Source of the DNA: Haemophilus parahaemolyticus
Lineage (GTDB): Bacteria > Pseudomonadota > Gammaproteobacteria > Enterobacterales > Pasteurellaceae
Direction of reading: 5' to 3'
DNA: 64,000 bases
Assembly (NCBI RefSeq): GCF_002015035.1
Contig: NZ_MUXY01000009.1
Span: forward strand, 1 to 64,000
Under the pieces are notes generated by a model. That model saw only the letters and a list, made by a program, of their open reading frames with translations, had not been told where the DNA came from and did not search any database. Below, one piece after another: positions 46,963-56,087 of the stretch. Position numbers and translations under genes: made by a program. Within the stretch, counting starts at the first letter, position 1; every line of letters starts with the position of its first letter.

Positions 46963-47706
46963 ATGATGTGTAATCCAATCAGTTTAAGCCCTGTGGCGGT
47001 GGTTGAAAGCCCTTATGATGAGAAATTTTCCGTGCCTCGCCAGCCTAACTTAGTGCAAGAAGGTAAGGGCATTTTACGCCTACTTCCGCCCTATAATATG
47101 CCCGATGCCGTACGTGGTATTGAGCAATTTAGCCATTTATGGCTGATTTTTCAATTTCACCAGATTCCCAAGCGTGAATGGCACGCGACCGTTCGCCCAC
47201 CGCGTTTAGGCGGTAATGAACGTGTGGGCGTGTTTGCGTCTCGTGCTACGCATCGCCCTAATTCTCTTGGGTTGTCTAAAGTAAAATTAGAACGGGTTGA
47301 ATGCAAAGATGGTGAAGTGTTGTTACATCTGGGCAGCGTTGATTTAGTGAATGGCACGCCTATCTTCGACATCAAGCCCTATATTCACTACGCCGACAGC
47401 GAGCCTGAAGCCATTTCTGGCTTTGCCCAAGAAAAACCGCAAGCAAAATTAAGCGTTATATTTCTGCCTGAATCAGAACAAGCGGTCAAGAAAGCTAAAA
47501 ACTTTGCAAAATTTGGCATAAATCAACCGCTTGATTTTATTCGTGATGTGATTGCTCAAGATCCTCGCCCTGCCTATCAACAAGGGAAAAAATCGGATCG
47601 GATTTATGGCATGAATTTGGCGGGCTATAACATACGATGGAAGATTGATGAGCAAGATTTGACAAAGGCGGTAGTGATCGTACTTGATAACACCAAGTTT
47701 ACGTAA
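46963..47706 (+). CDS. trmO: tRNA (t6A37) N6-methyltransferase TrmO
   Basis: A 247-residue TsaA/TrmO-type enzyme that methylates t6A37 in tRNA-Thr using SAM. The beta-barrel domain has the motif [19 protein letters not shown] followed by [17 protein letters not shown]; the C-terminal half has [18 protein letters not shown]. Two adjacent ATG codons open the frame; the second (46966) has the better distance to AAGAG. Length is typical (about 235). Confidence 0.93.
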   Translation: MMCNPISLSPVAVVESPYDEKFSVPRQPNLVQEGKGILRLLPPYNMPDAVRGIEQFSHLWLIFQFHQIPKREWHATVRPPRLGGNERVGVFASRATHRPNSLGLSKVKLERVECKDGEVLLHLGSVDLVNGTPIFDIKPYIHYADSEPEAISGFAQEKPQAKLSVIFLPESEQAVKKAKNFAKFGINQPLDFIRDVIAQDPRPAYQQGKKSDRIYGMNLAGYNIRWKIDEQDLTKAVVIVLDNTKFT

Positions 47707-47775
47707 TTTTTCCGTGTATTTTGCCCTAAATAGGGCTATTATAAGAACAACTATTCTCAAAAGAAGGAACGCCCT

Positions 47776-48969
47776 ATGAACATTCCATTCTGCTTACCTG
47801 AAAACATCACACCGCAAGACTTTTTGCAAAATTATTGGCAAAAACGACCGCTTTTAATCCGCAACGGTTTACCACAAATTGTCGATTTGTTCGAACCAAA
47901 TGATATTTTGGAATTAGCTTTGGAAGAAGAGATTACCGCTCGCCTAATTCAATGCCGAAATAAACAATGGTCGGTGAAAAATAGTCCGTTTGAAGAACGC
48001 GATTTGGAAAACTTGTCCGCACAATGGTCGGTAATGGTGCAAAATCTTGAGCAATGGTCTCCAGAGTTGGGCGAATTATGGCAAGCATTTGGCTATATTC
48101 CGCAATGGCAACGCGATGATATTATGGTTTCTTGCTCGCCAGCAGGCGGCACTGTAGGCAAACATTATGATGAATATGATGTATTCCTTGTGCAAGGCTA
48201 TGGCAAACGCCGTTGGCAAGTAGGTAAATGGTGCGATCCTTCTACTGAATTTAAACCAAACCAGCCAATTCGTATTTTTGATGATATGGGCGATCTGGTG
48301 ATTGATGAAGTGATGAAGCCGGGAGACGTGCTTTATGTGCCTTCGCGTATGGCACATTATGGTGTGTCAGAAACTGATAGCCTGACTTTCTCATTCGGCT
48401 TGCGTTATCCAAATGCGGCGGATTTACTCTGCAAATTCACTGAAACCTTGGACAAAGACCACGATTTATTGCCAACCTCTGAATTTAATATTCCGTTCCG
48501 TTTATCGCCAAATGAGCAACCAAATGCGTTGTTAGATCCAAAAATGGTGGCAAACTTCAAACGTCAATTAATCAATTTATTGCAAGATTCTGAGCAATTT
48601 GATGCTATTTTTACTCACGCAGTGGCTTCTGCGGTAAGTTCAAGACGCTACGAGCAACTTACCGAAGAGAGTGAAAATTATCCAGATGAAGTACAAGAAG
48701 TGCTCGAAGCGGGAGGCTGGTTGCAACAAGATGCAAATGTGAAAATGCTCTATACCGAAAATCCGCAACGTATTTATATAAACGGCGAATGGATTGATGA
48801 GCTAAACGAAGCGGAAACTAACTTGTTAATTCGGATTGCCAACGGTGATTCAATTTCGTGGAATAAACTGGCGTCTCGCGTAAAAGACCAAGCCGAACTT
48901 GAGTTGTTGCTTGATACGATTTGCGACTGGCTCGATATGGGCTGGTTGATTTTGAACGAGGCGGAATAG
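47776..48969 (+). CDS. roxA: Ribosomal protein L16 arginine 3-hydroxylase (JmjC)
   Basis: A 397-residue 2-oxoglutarate/Fe(II) oxygenase of the YcfD/RoxA group that hydroxylates an arginine of ribosomal protein uL16. The N-terminal FLQNYWQKRPLLIRN is the usual opening. The iron ligands are in GKHYDEYDVFLVQGYGKRRW (His-x-Asp) and MAHYGVSE (distal His). A winged-helix dimerisation domain forms the C-terminus (about residues 300-397). AAGAAGGA precedes the ATG; a strong terminator follows. Confidence 0.95.
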   Translation: MNIPFCLPENITPQDFLQNYWQKRPLLIRNGLPQIVDLFEPNDILELALEEEITARLIQCRNKQWSVKNSPFEERDLENLSAQWSVMVQNLEQWSPELGELWQAFGYIPQWQRDDIMVSCSPAGGTVGKHYDEYDVFLVQGYGKRRWQVGKWCDPSTEFKPNQPIRIFDDMGDLVIDEVMKPGDVLYVPSRMAHYGVSETDSLTFSFGLRYPNAADLLCKFTETLDKDHDLLPTSEFNIPFRLSPNEQPNALLDPKMVANFKRQLINLLQDSEQFDAIFTHAVASAVSSRRYEQLTEESENYPDEVQEVLEAGGWLQQDANVKMLYTENPQRIYINGEWIDELNEAETNLLIRIANGDSISWNKLASRVKDQAELELLLDTICDWLDMGWLILNEAE

Positions 48970-48994
48970 CTTACAATTCTGCTAAATTCCCCTA

Positions 48995-49022
48995 CCCCTC
49001 TTTGCTAAAGAGGGGTTTTCTT
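48995..49022 (+). terminator. Terminator after roxA
   Basis: CCCCTCTTT-GCT-AAAGAGGGG is a perfect 9-bp stem followed by TTTTC. Confidence 0.88.
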
Positions 49023-49032
49023 TCATCAATCA

Positions 49033-49049
49033 ATTGCAAAAAATGCAAT
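49033..49049. promoter_or_regulatory. LysR-type inverted repeat upstream of ilvC
   Basis: ATTGCA-AAAAA-TGCAAT is a perfect 17-bp inverted repeat centred about 65 bases before the predicted ilvC start point, the usual recognition position for LysR regulators such as IlvY. No ilvY gene lies nearby. Confidence 0.55.
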
Positions 49050-49070
49050 ATAAAATATCAATAATATCAA

Positions 49071-49099
49071 TTTACGCAACAAAAGAATTGCACTATACT
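49071..49099 (+). promoter_or_regulatory. Predicted ilvC promoter
   Basis: TTTACG (49071-49076) and TATACT (49094-49099) are separated by 17 bases; the start point is expected near 49106. Confidence 0.6.
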
Positions 49100-49142
49100 G
49101 TTTCCAACTTAAACAAACCCATTTCAAAGAAGGAATGCAAAC

Positions 49143-50627
49143 ATGGCTCATAACTATTTCAACACATTAAATTTACGTCAAAAATTAGACCAATTGGGTC
49201 GCTGCCGTTTTATGGATCGCAGCGAATTCGCAGACGGTTGCGAAGTATTAAAAGGTAAAAAAATCGTGATCGTGGGTTGCGGTGCACAAGGTTTAAACCA
49301 AGGTTTAAATATGCGTGATTCTGGCTTAGATATCTCTTACGCATTACGTGCTGAAGCGATTGCAGAAAAACGTGCATCATTCCAACGTGCAACCGAAAAC
49401 GGCTTTAAAGTTGGTACTTACGAAGAGTTAATTCCAACTGCAGATTTAGTGATTAACTTAACCCCAGACAAACAACACTCTAAAGTGGTGGCTGACGTTG
49501 TACCTTTAATGAAACAAGGTGCAGCATTCGGTTATTCACACGGTTTTAACATTGTTGAAGTGGGCGAAGAGATCCGTAAAGACATCACTGTGGTGATGGT
49601 AGCACCAAAATGTCCAGGTACAGAAGTGCGTGAAGAGTACAAACGTGGTTTCGGTGTACCAACATTAATCGCAGTTCACCCTGAAAACGACCCTCAAGGC
49701 GAAGGCTTAGCGATTGCAAAAGCGTGGGCATCAGCAACTGGTGGTGATCGTGCAGGCGTGTTAGAGTCTTCATTCGTGGCAGAAGTAAAATCTGACTTAA
49801 TGGGTGAGCAAACTATTCTTTGCGGTATGTTACAAGCAGGTTCAATCGTGTGCTACGACAAATTAGTGGCAGACGGTAAAGACCCTGCATACGCAGGCAA
49901 ATTAATCCAATACGGTTGGGAAACCATCACTGAAGCGTTAAAACAAGGCGGCATCACGCTGATGATGGATCGCTTATCAAACAGTGCGAAAATCCGTGCC
50001 TTTGAATTAGCAGAGCAAATCAAAGAGCAATTAAACTTCTTATACTTAAAACATATGGATGACATTATCAGCGGTCACTTCTCTGCAACAATGATGGCAG
50101 ACTGGGCGAACGGCGACAAAGATTTATTCGCATGGCGTGAAGCAACAGGCAAAACCGCTTTTGAAAATGCACCAAAAGCCGACGGTATCAAAATTTCTGA
50201 ACAAGAATACTTCGATAACGGTGTGGTGATGGTTGCAATGGTGAAAGCGGGCGTAGAAATGGCGTTCGATGCAATGGTAGCAAGCGGCATCTACGAAGAG
50301 TCTGCATACTATGAGTCATTACATGAATTACCGTTAATTGCAAACACTATCGCACGTAAACGTTTATATGAAATGAACGTGGTAATTTCAGACACTGCAG
50401 AATACGGTAACTACTTATTCGCAAACGTAGCAACCCCAATTCTTGCAGAACAATTAATTCCAACTTTACAAAAAGGTGATTTAGGCGAACCAACACCAAC
50501 CGTTGAAATCGACAACGTTTACTTACGTGATATCAACAACGCAATTCGCAATCACCCAGTAGAATTAATCGGCGAAGAATTACGCGGTTATATGACTGAT
50601 ATGAAACGTATTGCTGTAGCGGGTTAA
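49143..50627 (+). CDS. ilvC: Ketol-acid reductoisomerase (class II)
   Basis: A 494-residue class II (long) reductoisomerase of the E. coli type, which converts acetolactate and acetohydroxybutyrate to dihydroxy acids in Val/Ile/Leu synthesis. The NADPH fold opens [36 protein letters not shown] follows, then the duplicated C-terminal all-helical domain. Highly biased, tidy codon use suggests strong expression. AAGAAGGA precedes the ATG. The gene stands alone between two strong terminators, whereas the other ilv gene here (ilvA) is 10 kb away. Confidence 0.97.
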   Translation: MAHNYFNTLNLRQKLDQLGRCRFMDRSEFADGCEVLKGKKIVIVGCGAQGLNQGLNMRDSGLDISYALRAEAIAEKRASFQRATENGFKVGTYEELIPTADLVINLTPDKQHSKVVADVVPLMKQGAAFGYSHGFNIVEVGEEIRKDITVVMVAPKCPGTEVREEYKRGFGVPTLIAVHPENDPQGEGLAIAKAWASATGGDRAGVLESSFVAEVKSDLMGEQTILCGMLQAGSIVCYDKLVADGKDPAYAGKLIQYGWETITEALKQGGITLMMDRLSNSAKIRAFELAEQIKEQLNFLYLKHMDDIISGHFSATMMADWANGDKDLFAWREATGKTAFENAPKADGIKISEQEYFDNGVVMVAMVKAGVEMAFDAMVASGIYEESAYYESLHELPLIANTIARKRLYEMNVVISDTAEYGNYLFANVATPILAEQLIPTLQKGDLGEPTPTVEIDNVYLRDINNAIRNHPVELIGEELRGYMTDMKRIAVAG

Positions 50628-50649
50628 TCTAATCAGTAAAATATCCTAG

Positions 50650-50690
50650 AAAAACCACCGCTTGTTGTGAAACAAGCGGTGGTTTTGTTT
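50650..50690 (+). terminator. Paired-USS terminator after ilvC
   Basis: AAAACCACCGCTTGTT (50651-50666) and AACAAGCGGTGGTTTT (50671-50686) form a perfect 16-bp stem with a four-base loop. Confidence 0.9.
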
Positions 50691-50883
50691 AGGATGATTG
50701 CAATTTATTATTTCTGATTAAATTATAAAAATTCCTTAAATGAAAAATTAAACGCATTTTACCCGAAATCAAAATGCAAAAGTAGAATGTTTTTGCACCG
50801 CTTGATGAAATCAATGTTTAACGAGAACTAACTTAGTGCAAATTTTGTATAACGGATAATCCACAAAGAACCTAAATCATCTC

Positions 50884-50912
50884 TTTACTTCCTTGCTAAC
50901 CTGCGTTAAAAT
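50884..50912 (+). promoter_or_regulatory. Predicted rpsU-dnaG promoter
   Basis: TTTACT (50884-50889) and TAAAAT (50907-50912) are separated by 17 bases, about 70 bases upstream of rpsU. Confidence 0.45.
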
Positions 50913-50989
50913 TGGATACCTTTTTTAGTTCTATGCCGCCAAAAATGTGTGCGGTTTAATTTAATCATATTTTTCTGAGGTGATGGCAT

Positions 50990-51205
50990 ATGCCAGTAAT
51001 TAAAGTTCGTGAAAATGAATCATTTGACGTTGCATTACGTCGTTTCAAACGCTCTTGCGAAAAAGCAGGTTTATTAGCAGAAGTTCGTGCTCGTGAATTC
51101 TACGAAAAACCAACAACAATTCGTAAACGTGAGAAAGCATCTTTAGCAAAACGTCACGCTAAACGTAATGCTCGTGAAAACGCACGTAACACTCGTTTAT
51201 ACTAA
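50990..51205 (+). CDS. rpsU: 30S ribosomal protein S21
   Basis: A 71-residue, strongly basic protein, [20 protein letters not shown] at its start and [14 protein letters not shown] at its end, the standard gammaproteobacterial S21. First gene of the macromolecular-synthesis unit with dnaG; a hairpin terminator between the two lowers dnaG expression, as in E. coli. GAGG lies before the ATG. Confidence 0.97.
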   Translation: MPVIKVRENESFDVALRRFKRSCEKAGLLAEVRAREFYEKPTTIRKREKASLAKRHAKRNARENARNTRLY

Positions 51206-51234
51206 TTCATTTGCTTTTTAGCACTGAATCTTTA

Positions 51235-51272
51235 CTAAAACCGTGAAACCGCAAGGAATCACGGTTTTAGTT
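51235..51272 (+). terminator. Partial terminator between rpsU and dnaG
   Basis: CTAAAACCGTGA (51235-51246) pairs perfectly with TCACGGTTTTAG (51259-51270). It corresponds in position to the attenuating terminator of the E. coli rpsU-dnaG-rpoD operon. Confidence 0.75.
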
Positions 51273-51305
51273 TATTTATCCCACTCTTTTAGCAATGGAG
51301 GACCA

Positions 51306-53048
51306 ATGAAAGGCACTATTCCACGTTCGTTTATTGATGATCTCATTGCTCGCACTGATATTGTCGATCTAATCAACCAACGCGTTAAGCTCAAAAAAGC
51401 AGGGAGAGATTATCAAGCCTGTTGCCCATTTCATCACGAAAAAACACCTTCTTTTTCCGTCAGCCAATCCAAACAGTTCTATCACTGCTTCGGCTGTGGG
51501 GCACACGGCAATGTGATTAGCTTTTTGATGGAGTATGACAAGCTCGAATTTCCTGAAGCAATTGAAGAACTTGCTGCAATGCAAGGGCTAGAAGTCCCTC
51601 GAGAGAATGTACGTCAATCGGGCAACGTTCGCCCTATTAGTTATAAAACGAAACGCGATCTTTACGGTTTACTTGAAGAAATTACCCGCTTCTATCAACA
51701 CAATTTACAACACGATATTCCAAGCCAAAGTTACTTGCAAGGTCGTGGCTTATCGTCCGAAATCATCGCTAAATTTGAACTTGGCTTTGCACCAAATAGC
51801 TATGATGCTGTGCTCAAACGCTTTGGTGTGAATCCTGAGGAAACCCAAAAATTACGCGACACAGGGATGCTTTCAGAAAATGAAAACGGTCGAATTTATG
51901 ATAAGTTTCGCAATCGAGTGATGTTCCCGATTAGGGATAAACGTGGTCGCGTGATTGCCTTTGGCGGGCGTGTAATGGGTGATGAACGCCCGAAATACCT
52001 CAACTCACCCGAATCTGCCACTTACCACAAAGGTAACGAACTTTACGGCTTATACCAAGCTCTACAAGCTAATGAAAATCCTAAATATTTGTTTGTGGTG
52101 GAAGGCTATATGGACGTGGTGGCACTCGCTCAATTTGGTGTATTGAATGCGGTTGCCTCACTCGGCACGGCAACTACAGGTGAACAAATCCAACAGATGT
52201 TCCGTGTAACAGAGCAGATTGTCTGTTGCTACGATGGTGACCGTGCAGGGCGTGATGCAGCTTGGCGTGCCTTTGAGAATGCCTTACCATATTTGTATGA
52301 TGGTCGTCAGCTCAAATTTATCTTTTTGCCAGATGGCGAAGACCCCGATACTTTCGTACGAAGCCAAGGCAAAGAGGGTTTTGAACAATATTTGGCGGAA
52401 CATTCCAAATCATTAAGCGATTTTCTGTTTGATAGCTTACTGATGCAAGTTGATTTATCTAGCCCAGAAGGAAAATCTAAACTTGCCTCGCTTGCCATTC
52501 CGCTCATTAATCGCATTCCAGGCGAAATGTTGCGGGTTTACCTTCGCAATATCTTGGGGCAAAAATTAGGCATTTTAGACCCCGCTCAGCTCGAAGCGAT
52601 GTTGCCAAATCGCCAGCAAAAAGATGTCGCTAAACCACAAGCAAACCAAATCAAACGCACCCCAATGCGCTTGTTGATTGCTTTGTTATTGCAAAATCCT
52701 GAGTTGGCAAAACACGTGCCAGACCTCTCACCGCTAAGCGAATTGAACGAACCTGGCTTTGCCTTATTCTGTGAATTAGCCCAAGTTTGCCAAGCTAATA
52801 TCGGCATTTCAATGGGGGCTTTGCTAGAACATTGGCGAGATAGCGAACAATTCCGCACGCTTGAATTGCTAGCGAGTTGGGATCATATGGTCGCCTCAGA
52901 AAACCTAGAAAAAGAGTTTATCGAAACCCTCGGTTTTCTCTACGATAAATTGGTCGAAAAACGAGTAGAGATGTTGATCGCCAAAGAGCGAACTTCAGGT
53001 TTGAGTACGGAAGAAAAACAAGAGTTGGTTTTATTACTTTCACAGTAA
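51306..53048 (+). CDS. dnaG: DNA primase
   Basis: A 580-residue primase that makes RNA primers for replication. The N-terminal zinc ribbon has C40, H43, C61 and C64. The TOPRIM core has VVEGYMDVVALAQFG and CYDGDRAGRDAA. The C-terminal part (about 450-580) is the DnaB-binding domain. GGAGG at 51297-51301 fixes the ATG at 51306; a longer frame from 51243 would start inside the intercistronic hairpin. In E. coli and H. influenzae rpoD follows; here comF on the opposite strand follows directly. Confidence 0.97.
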   Translation: MKGTIPRSFIDDLIARTDIVDLINQRVKLKKAGRDYQACCPFHHEKTPSFSVSQSKQFYHCFGCGAHGNVISFLMEYDKLEFPEAIEELAAMQGLEVPRENVRQSGNVRPISYKTKRDLYGLLEEITRFYQHNLQHDIPSQSYLQGRGLSSEIIAKFELGFAPNSYDAVLKRFGVNPEETQKLRDTGMLSENENGRIYDKFRNRVMFPIRDKRGRVIAFGGRVMGDERPKYLNSPESATYHKGNELYGLYQALQANENPKYLFVVEGYMDVVALAQFGVLNAVASLGTATTGEQIQQMFRVTEQIVCCYDGDRAGRDAAWRAFENALPYLYDGRQLKFIFLPDGEDPDTFVRSQGKEGFEQYLAEHSKSLSDFLFDSLLMQVDLSSPEGKSKLASLAIPLINRIPGEMLRVYLRNILGQKLGILDPAQLEAMLPNRQQKDVAKPQANQIKRTPMRLLIALLLQNPELAKHVPDLSPLSELNEPGFALFCELAQVCQANIGISMGALLEHWRDSEQFRTLELLASWDHMVASENLEKEFIETLGFLYDKLVEKRVEMLIAKERTSGLSTEEKQELVLLLSQ

Positions 53049-53051
53049 ATT

Positions 53052-53735
53052 TTACGCCCTTGCTAACGTCCAAACTTGTACCTCTTGTACGCCTGCTTGT
53101 TTAATTTCCCTGCAAATCGCATTGAGCGTTGAACCTGTGGTCACTACATCATCCACAATTGCAATTCGCTCATAAAATTTGCCCGCTTGCGGTCTAAACC
53201 GAAAAGCGTTTTTCAGGTTTAAACGTCGTTCTTGTGCGGTAAGTTCACGCTGTGAAGCAGTATGTCGAATACGGCTAAGGCTTTGCGTATCAAGCGGAAT
53301 ATCTAGCCATCGAGATAGATACCGGGCGATTAACTCAGATTGATTATAACCTCGCTTCCAATGGCGTTGCCAAAAAAGCGGAACAGGCAAAATTACTTCT
53401 GGGAGTGCCAAACCATGCTCCCGTTGAGCCTGTTTCACCGCTAACAACAGCAATCGTGCTAATGGCTGATCTAACCAATATTGCTGATGAAACTTAAAAC
53501 GATGAATCCAATCTGCAAGCGGTTTTTTATATACCGAAATTTGCACTATTCTTTGCCATTTCGGCTCATTTCGTAAGCATTCCCCGCAAGATAGTGCATT
53601 TTCTGCCAACAAACTGCCACAATGCCCGCAGTAAGGTGAATATGCCAAAAGTTTAATGCAACGGCTACAAAAGCCATGATCTGCAATTGCTAATTTTTGA
53701 TCGCAATGAAAACAGCGGAAATTTAATCTATTCAT
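53052..53735 (-). CDS. comF: ComF family competence protein
   Basis: A 227-residue protein of the ComF/GntX family needed for late steps of DNA uptake. An N-terminal double zinc finger has CFHC, CSRC, CGHC and CGEC. A phosphoribosyltransferase-like domain follows with RIAIVDDVVTTGSTLNAI, the PRPP-binding signature. GGAGGG precedes the ATG. A CRP-S-like site lies upstream at 53776-53797, as expected for a Sxy/CRP-controlled gene. It converges with dnaG, with three bases between the stop codons. Confidence 0.93.
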   Translation of the reverse strand: MNRLNFRCFHCDQKLAIADHGFCSRCIKLLAYSPYCGHCGSLLAENALSCGECLRNEPKWQRIVQISVYKKPLADWIHRFKFHQQYWLDQPLARLLLLAVKQAQREHGLALPEVILPVPLFWQRHWKRGYNQSELIARYLSRWLDIPLDTQSLSRIRHTASQRELTAQERRLNLKNAFRFRPQAGKFYERIAIVDDVVTTGSTLNAICREIKQAGVQEVQVWTLARA

Positions 53736-53775
53736 ACACCCTCCGCTATTTACTTTACCAAATTAGCAAAAATTA

Positions 53776-53797
53776 TTTTTCGAGTGAGTTCTAAAAA
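53776..53797 (-). promoter_or_regulatory. CRP-S-like site upstream of comF
   Basis: Read on the minus strand the 22-mer matches about 15 of 22 positions of the CRP-S consensus, with TTAGA and TCGAA as half-sites. A -10 candidate TAAAGT (53752-53757) would place the site near -41, a class II position. Confidence 0.55.
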
Positions 53798-53825
53798 CCG
53801 TAAATTTAGTAAAGTGCAGACATAA

Positions 53826-53854
53826 AAAATGGTCAGGCAAAACCTGACCATTTT
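53826..53854 (-). terminator. Terminator after serA
   Basis: AAAATGGTCAGG and CCTGACCATTTT form a perfect 12-bp stem with a five-base loop. Confidence 0.88.
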
Positions 53855-53865
53855 CACATTTTATG

Positions 53866-55095
53866 TTAATAAAGCACGCGTGCTTTAATTGTGCCGTCAA
53901 TCTCTTTCAAGCGTTTTAATGCTTCTGAGCTATCTTCAAGCTGAACATCAATCACCACATAACCAATTTCTGGATCTGTTTGTAAATATTGGCCTGCGAT
54001 ATTCACGTTTTGATCCACAAACACTTGGTTGATTTTGTTTAAAATACCTGGTTTGTTTTGGTGGATGTGTAATAAACGTTTCGCATTATTGTTGGCAGGA
54101 AGTGATACTTCTGGGAAGTTTACTGCCGATAAGGTTGAGCCGTTATCGGAGTATTTCACAAATTTATTTGCCACTTCTGTACCGATGTTTTCTTGAGCTT
54201 CCGCCGTTGAACCACCAATGTGTGGGGTTAAAATAACGTTGTCAAATTTACGTAATGGCGATTCAAACGGATCGTTGATAGACGCAGGTTCAACAGGGAA
54301 TACGTCAATCGCTGCACCGCGTAAGCTGTTTGCTTCTAAACGAGCCGCTAACGCATCTAAATCCACGACAGTACCGCGCGCGGCATTGATTAAAATCGCA
54401 TCCTCTTTTAATTGGGCAATGCGTTCTGCACTCATTAAGTTTTTAGTCGAGGCATTCTCTGGCACATGTAAAGAAATCGCATCACAACTTGCAAGTAATT
54501 CATCCAAACTTGCAACTTGTTGAGCATTGCCAAGCGGTAATTTATTTTCAATGTCATAGAAGTAAACTTGCATCCCCACCGCTTCGGCAATCACGCTCAA
54601 TTGTGAGCCGATATGACCATAACCGATTATACCCAATTTCTTACCACGCACTTCATTTGCACCCGCAGCTGATTTGTTCCACACACCACGGTGCACTTCC
54701 ATATTCGCTTTCGGTACTTGACGCATTAACAAAATAATTTCTGCCAACACTAATTCCGCCACGGAGCGGGTATTTGAGAACGGTGCATTAAACACAGGAA
54801 TACCACGACGTTTCGCTTCCGCTAAATCTACTTGGTTAGTACCAATACAGAAACAGCCTACCGCCACTAATTTTTGTGCGTGCTCTAAAATCTCTTTGGT
54901 TAAGTGTGTACGCGAGCGAATTCCCACAAAGTGAGCATCTTTAATTGCTTCGATAAGCTCTTCACCATCTAGGGCTTTTTTATGATACTCAATGTTGGTG
55001 TAACCTGCCGCTTTTAATACATCCAGTGCGTTTTGGTGCACGCCTTCGAGTAATAAGAATTTGATTTTTGATTTGTCGAGAGAAACTTTAGCCAT
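53866..55095 (-). CDS. serA: D-3-phosphoglycerate dehydrogenase
   Basis: A 409-residue NAD-dependent dehydrogenase, the first step of serine synthesis. The nucleotide-binding motif is KLGIIGYGHIGSQLSVIAE; the catalytic Arg/Glu/His are in LINAARGTVVDLDAL, the following GAAIDVFPVEP, and TPHIGGSTAEAQENIG. A C-terminal ACT domain (about 335-409) provides serine feedback. AAGGA lies before the ATG. It follows rpiA on the same strand, the order also seen in E. coli, but a very long hairpin lies between the two. Confidence 0.96.
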   Translation of the reverse strand: MAKVSLDKSKIKFLLLEGVHQNALDVLKAAGYTNIEYHKKALDGEELIEAIKDAHFVGIRSRTHLTKEILEHAQKLVAVGCFCIGTNQVDLAEAKRRGIPVFNAPFSNTRSVAELVLAEIILLMRQVPKANMEVHRGVWNKSAAGANEVRGKKLGIIGYGHIGSQLSVIAEAVGMQVYFYDIENKLPLGNAQQVASLDELLASCDAISLHVPENASTKNLMSAERIAQLKEDAILINAARGTVVDLDALAARLEANSLRGAAIDVFPVEPASINDPFESPLRKFDNVILTPHIGGSTAEAQENIGTEVANKFVKYSDNGSTLSAVNFPEVSLPANNNAKRLLHIHQNKPGILNKINQVFVDQNVNIAGQYLQTDPEIGYVVIDVQLEDSSEALKRLKEIDGTIKARVLY

Positions 55096-55132
55096 AGTTA
55101 TTCCTTATGTTGTGTTTAAAGTGAAAAACAAA

Positions 55133-55175
55133 AAGCGGTGCGATTTTGCAAAACGTTTGCAAAAATACACCGCTT
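55133..55175 (-). terminator. Extended double-palindrome terminator after rpiA
   Basis: The outer arms AAGCGGTG/CACCGCTT (uptake cores) enclose a second perfect palindrome, TTTTGCAAA-ACG-TTTGCAAAA. On the minus strand it is followed by a T-rich run. Confidence 0.82.
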
Positions 55176-55179
55176 GACC

Positions 55180-55839
55180 TTATTCAATAATTTTTGCCCC
55201 TTCAGGCGTGCCAACAATCGTGACGTTCGCAAAACGTTGTGCAAAAATACCGTTGGTGACCACACCTGCGATATTGTTGATGGCGTGTTCCATTTTCAGC
55301 GGTTCAAGAATTTTAAAGTGATGCACATCTAAAATCACATTGCCGTTATCCGTTACCACGCCTTCACGCCATTCAGGAGAACCACCAAGTGCAACTAATT
55401 GACGAGCCACATAAGAACGAGCCATCGGAATCACTTCCACTGGCAATGGGAAAGTTGAACCAAGCACATCGACTTGTTTTGAGCTATCCACGATACAAAT
55501 AAATTTTTTCGCCAAAGAACTCACAATTTTTTCACGGGTTAATGCTGCCCCGCCGCCTTTGATCATTGCACCTTGCGGGGTAATTTCATCTGCACCATCG
55601 ATATACACATCTAATTCCACAACGTCATTAGCACTAAACACCTCAATCCCCAACGCACGCAAACGATCTTCTGAAGCTTTCGATGCCGCTACTGCACCTT
55701 TAATTTCATCTTTCATTGAAGCTAATTCATCAATAAAGCAATTCACAGTTGAACCGCTACCCACGCCAACGATGGTATCTGGTGTCACAAATTTTAGTGC
55801 TGCTTTCGCTGCAATTTTCTTCATTTCTTGTTGGTTCAT
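55180..55839 (-). CDS. rpiA: Ribose-5-phosphate isomerase A
   Basis: A 219-residue isomerase interconverting ribose-5-phosphate and ribulose-5-phosphate. Family motifs are [36 protein letters not shown] (active site) and the KLIE-like end GAKIIE. Length equals that of E. coli RpiA. GGGAAACG precedes the ATG. Upstream of serA. Confidence 0.96.
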   Translation of the reverse strand: MNQQEMKKIAAKAALKFVTPDTIVGVGSGSTVNCFIDELASMKDEIKGAVAASKASEDRLRALGIEVFSANDVVELDVYIDGADEITPQGAMIKGGGAALTREKIVSSLAKKFICIVDSSKQVDVLGSTFPLPVEVIPMARSYVARQLVALGGSPEWREGVVTDNGNVILDVHHFKILEPLKMEHAINNIAGVVTNGIFAQRFANVTIVGTPEGAKIIE

Positions 55840-56027
55840 TACGTTTCCCTATTATTGCTTTAAAGATAAAAATTGATTCCATTGTGTGCCAAAGAGCAAG
55901 CTAAATCAAGCGGTAATTTTTCATAAGTCATTTGAAAATTTTTCTAAAAATAAAAAATTTTGTTTTGCTAATTTTCCGCTAATTTTTCCTCTCTAGAATA
56001 CACACTATCAAGAGCAGAGATGCTTTT

Positions 56028-56074
56028 GATCATAATGATTTTAAACTCTATGAAAATAAACTTTTAAAACTCTA
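56028..56074 (+). promoter_or_regulatory. Direct repeats and Fur-like half palindrome upstream of the PepSY gene
   Basis: TTTTAAACTCTA (56039-56050) and TTTTAAAACTCTA (56062-56074) are near-identical direct repeats spaced about two helical turns apart, the usual form of an OmpR/PhoB-type binding site. GATCAT-A-ATGATT overlaps the left edge and weakly resembles a Fur motif. Confidence 0.4.
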
Positions 56075-56087
56075 CAAGGAGAATACT

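Larger units (their letters stand above)
50628..50989. other. 362-base intergenic region upstream of rpsU
   Basis: Holds the paired-USS terminator of ilvC (50650-50690), an AT-rich stretch with single uptake cores, and a predicted rpsU promoter at 50884-50912. No ORF with a credible start is visible. Confidence 0.6.

Noticed and set aside
55141..55165. GCAAAACGTTTGC between rpiA and serA, also PurR-like.
   Set aside because: It is the inner arm of the rpiA terminator palindrome, and the TTTTGCAAA sequence recurs in other paired-USS terminators, so the match is explained by the hairpin.
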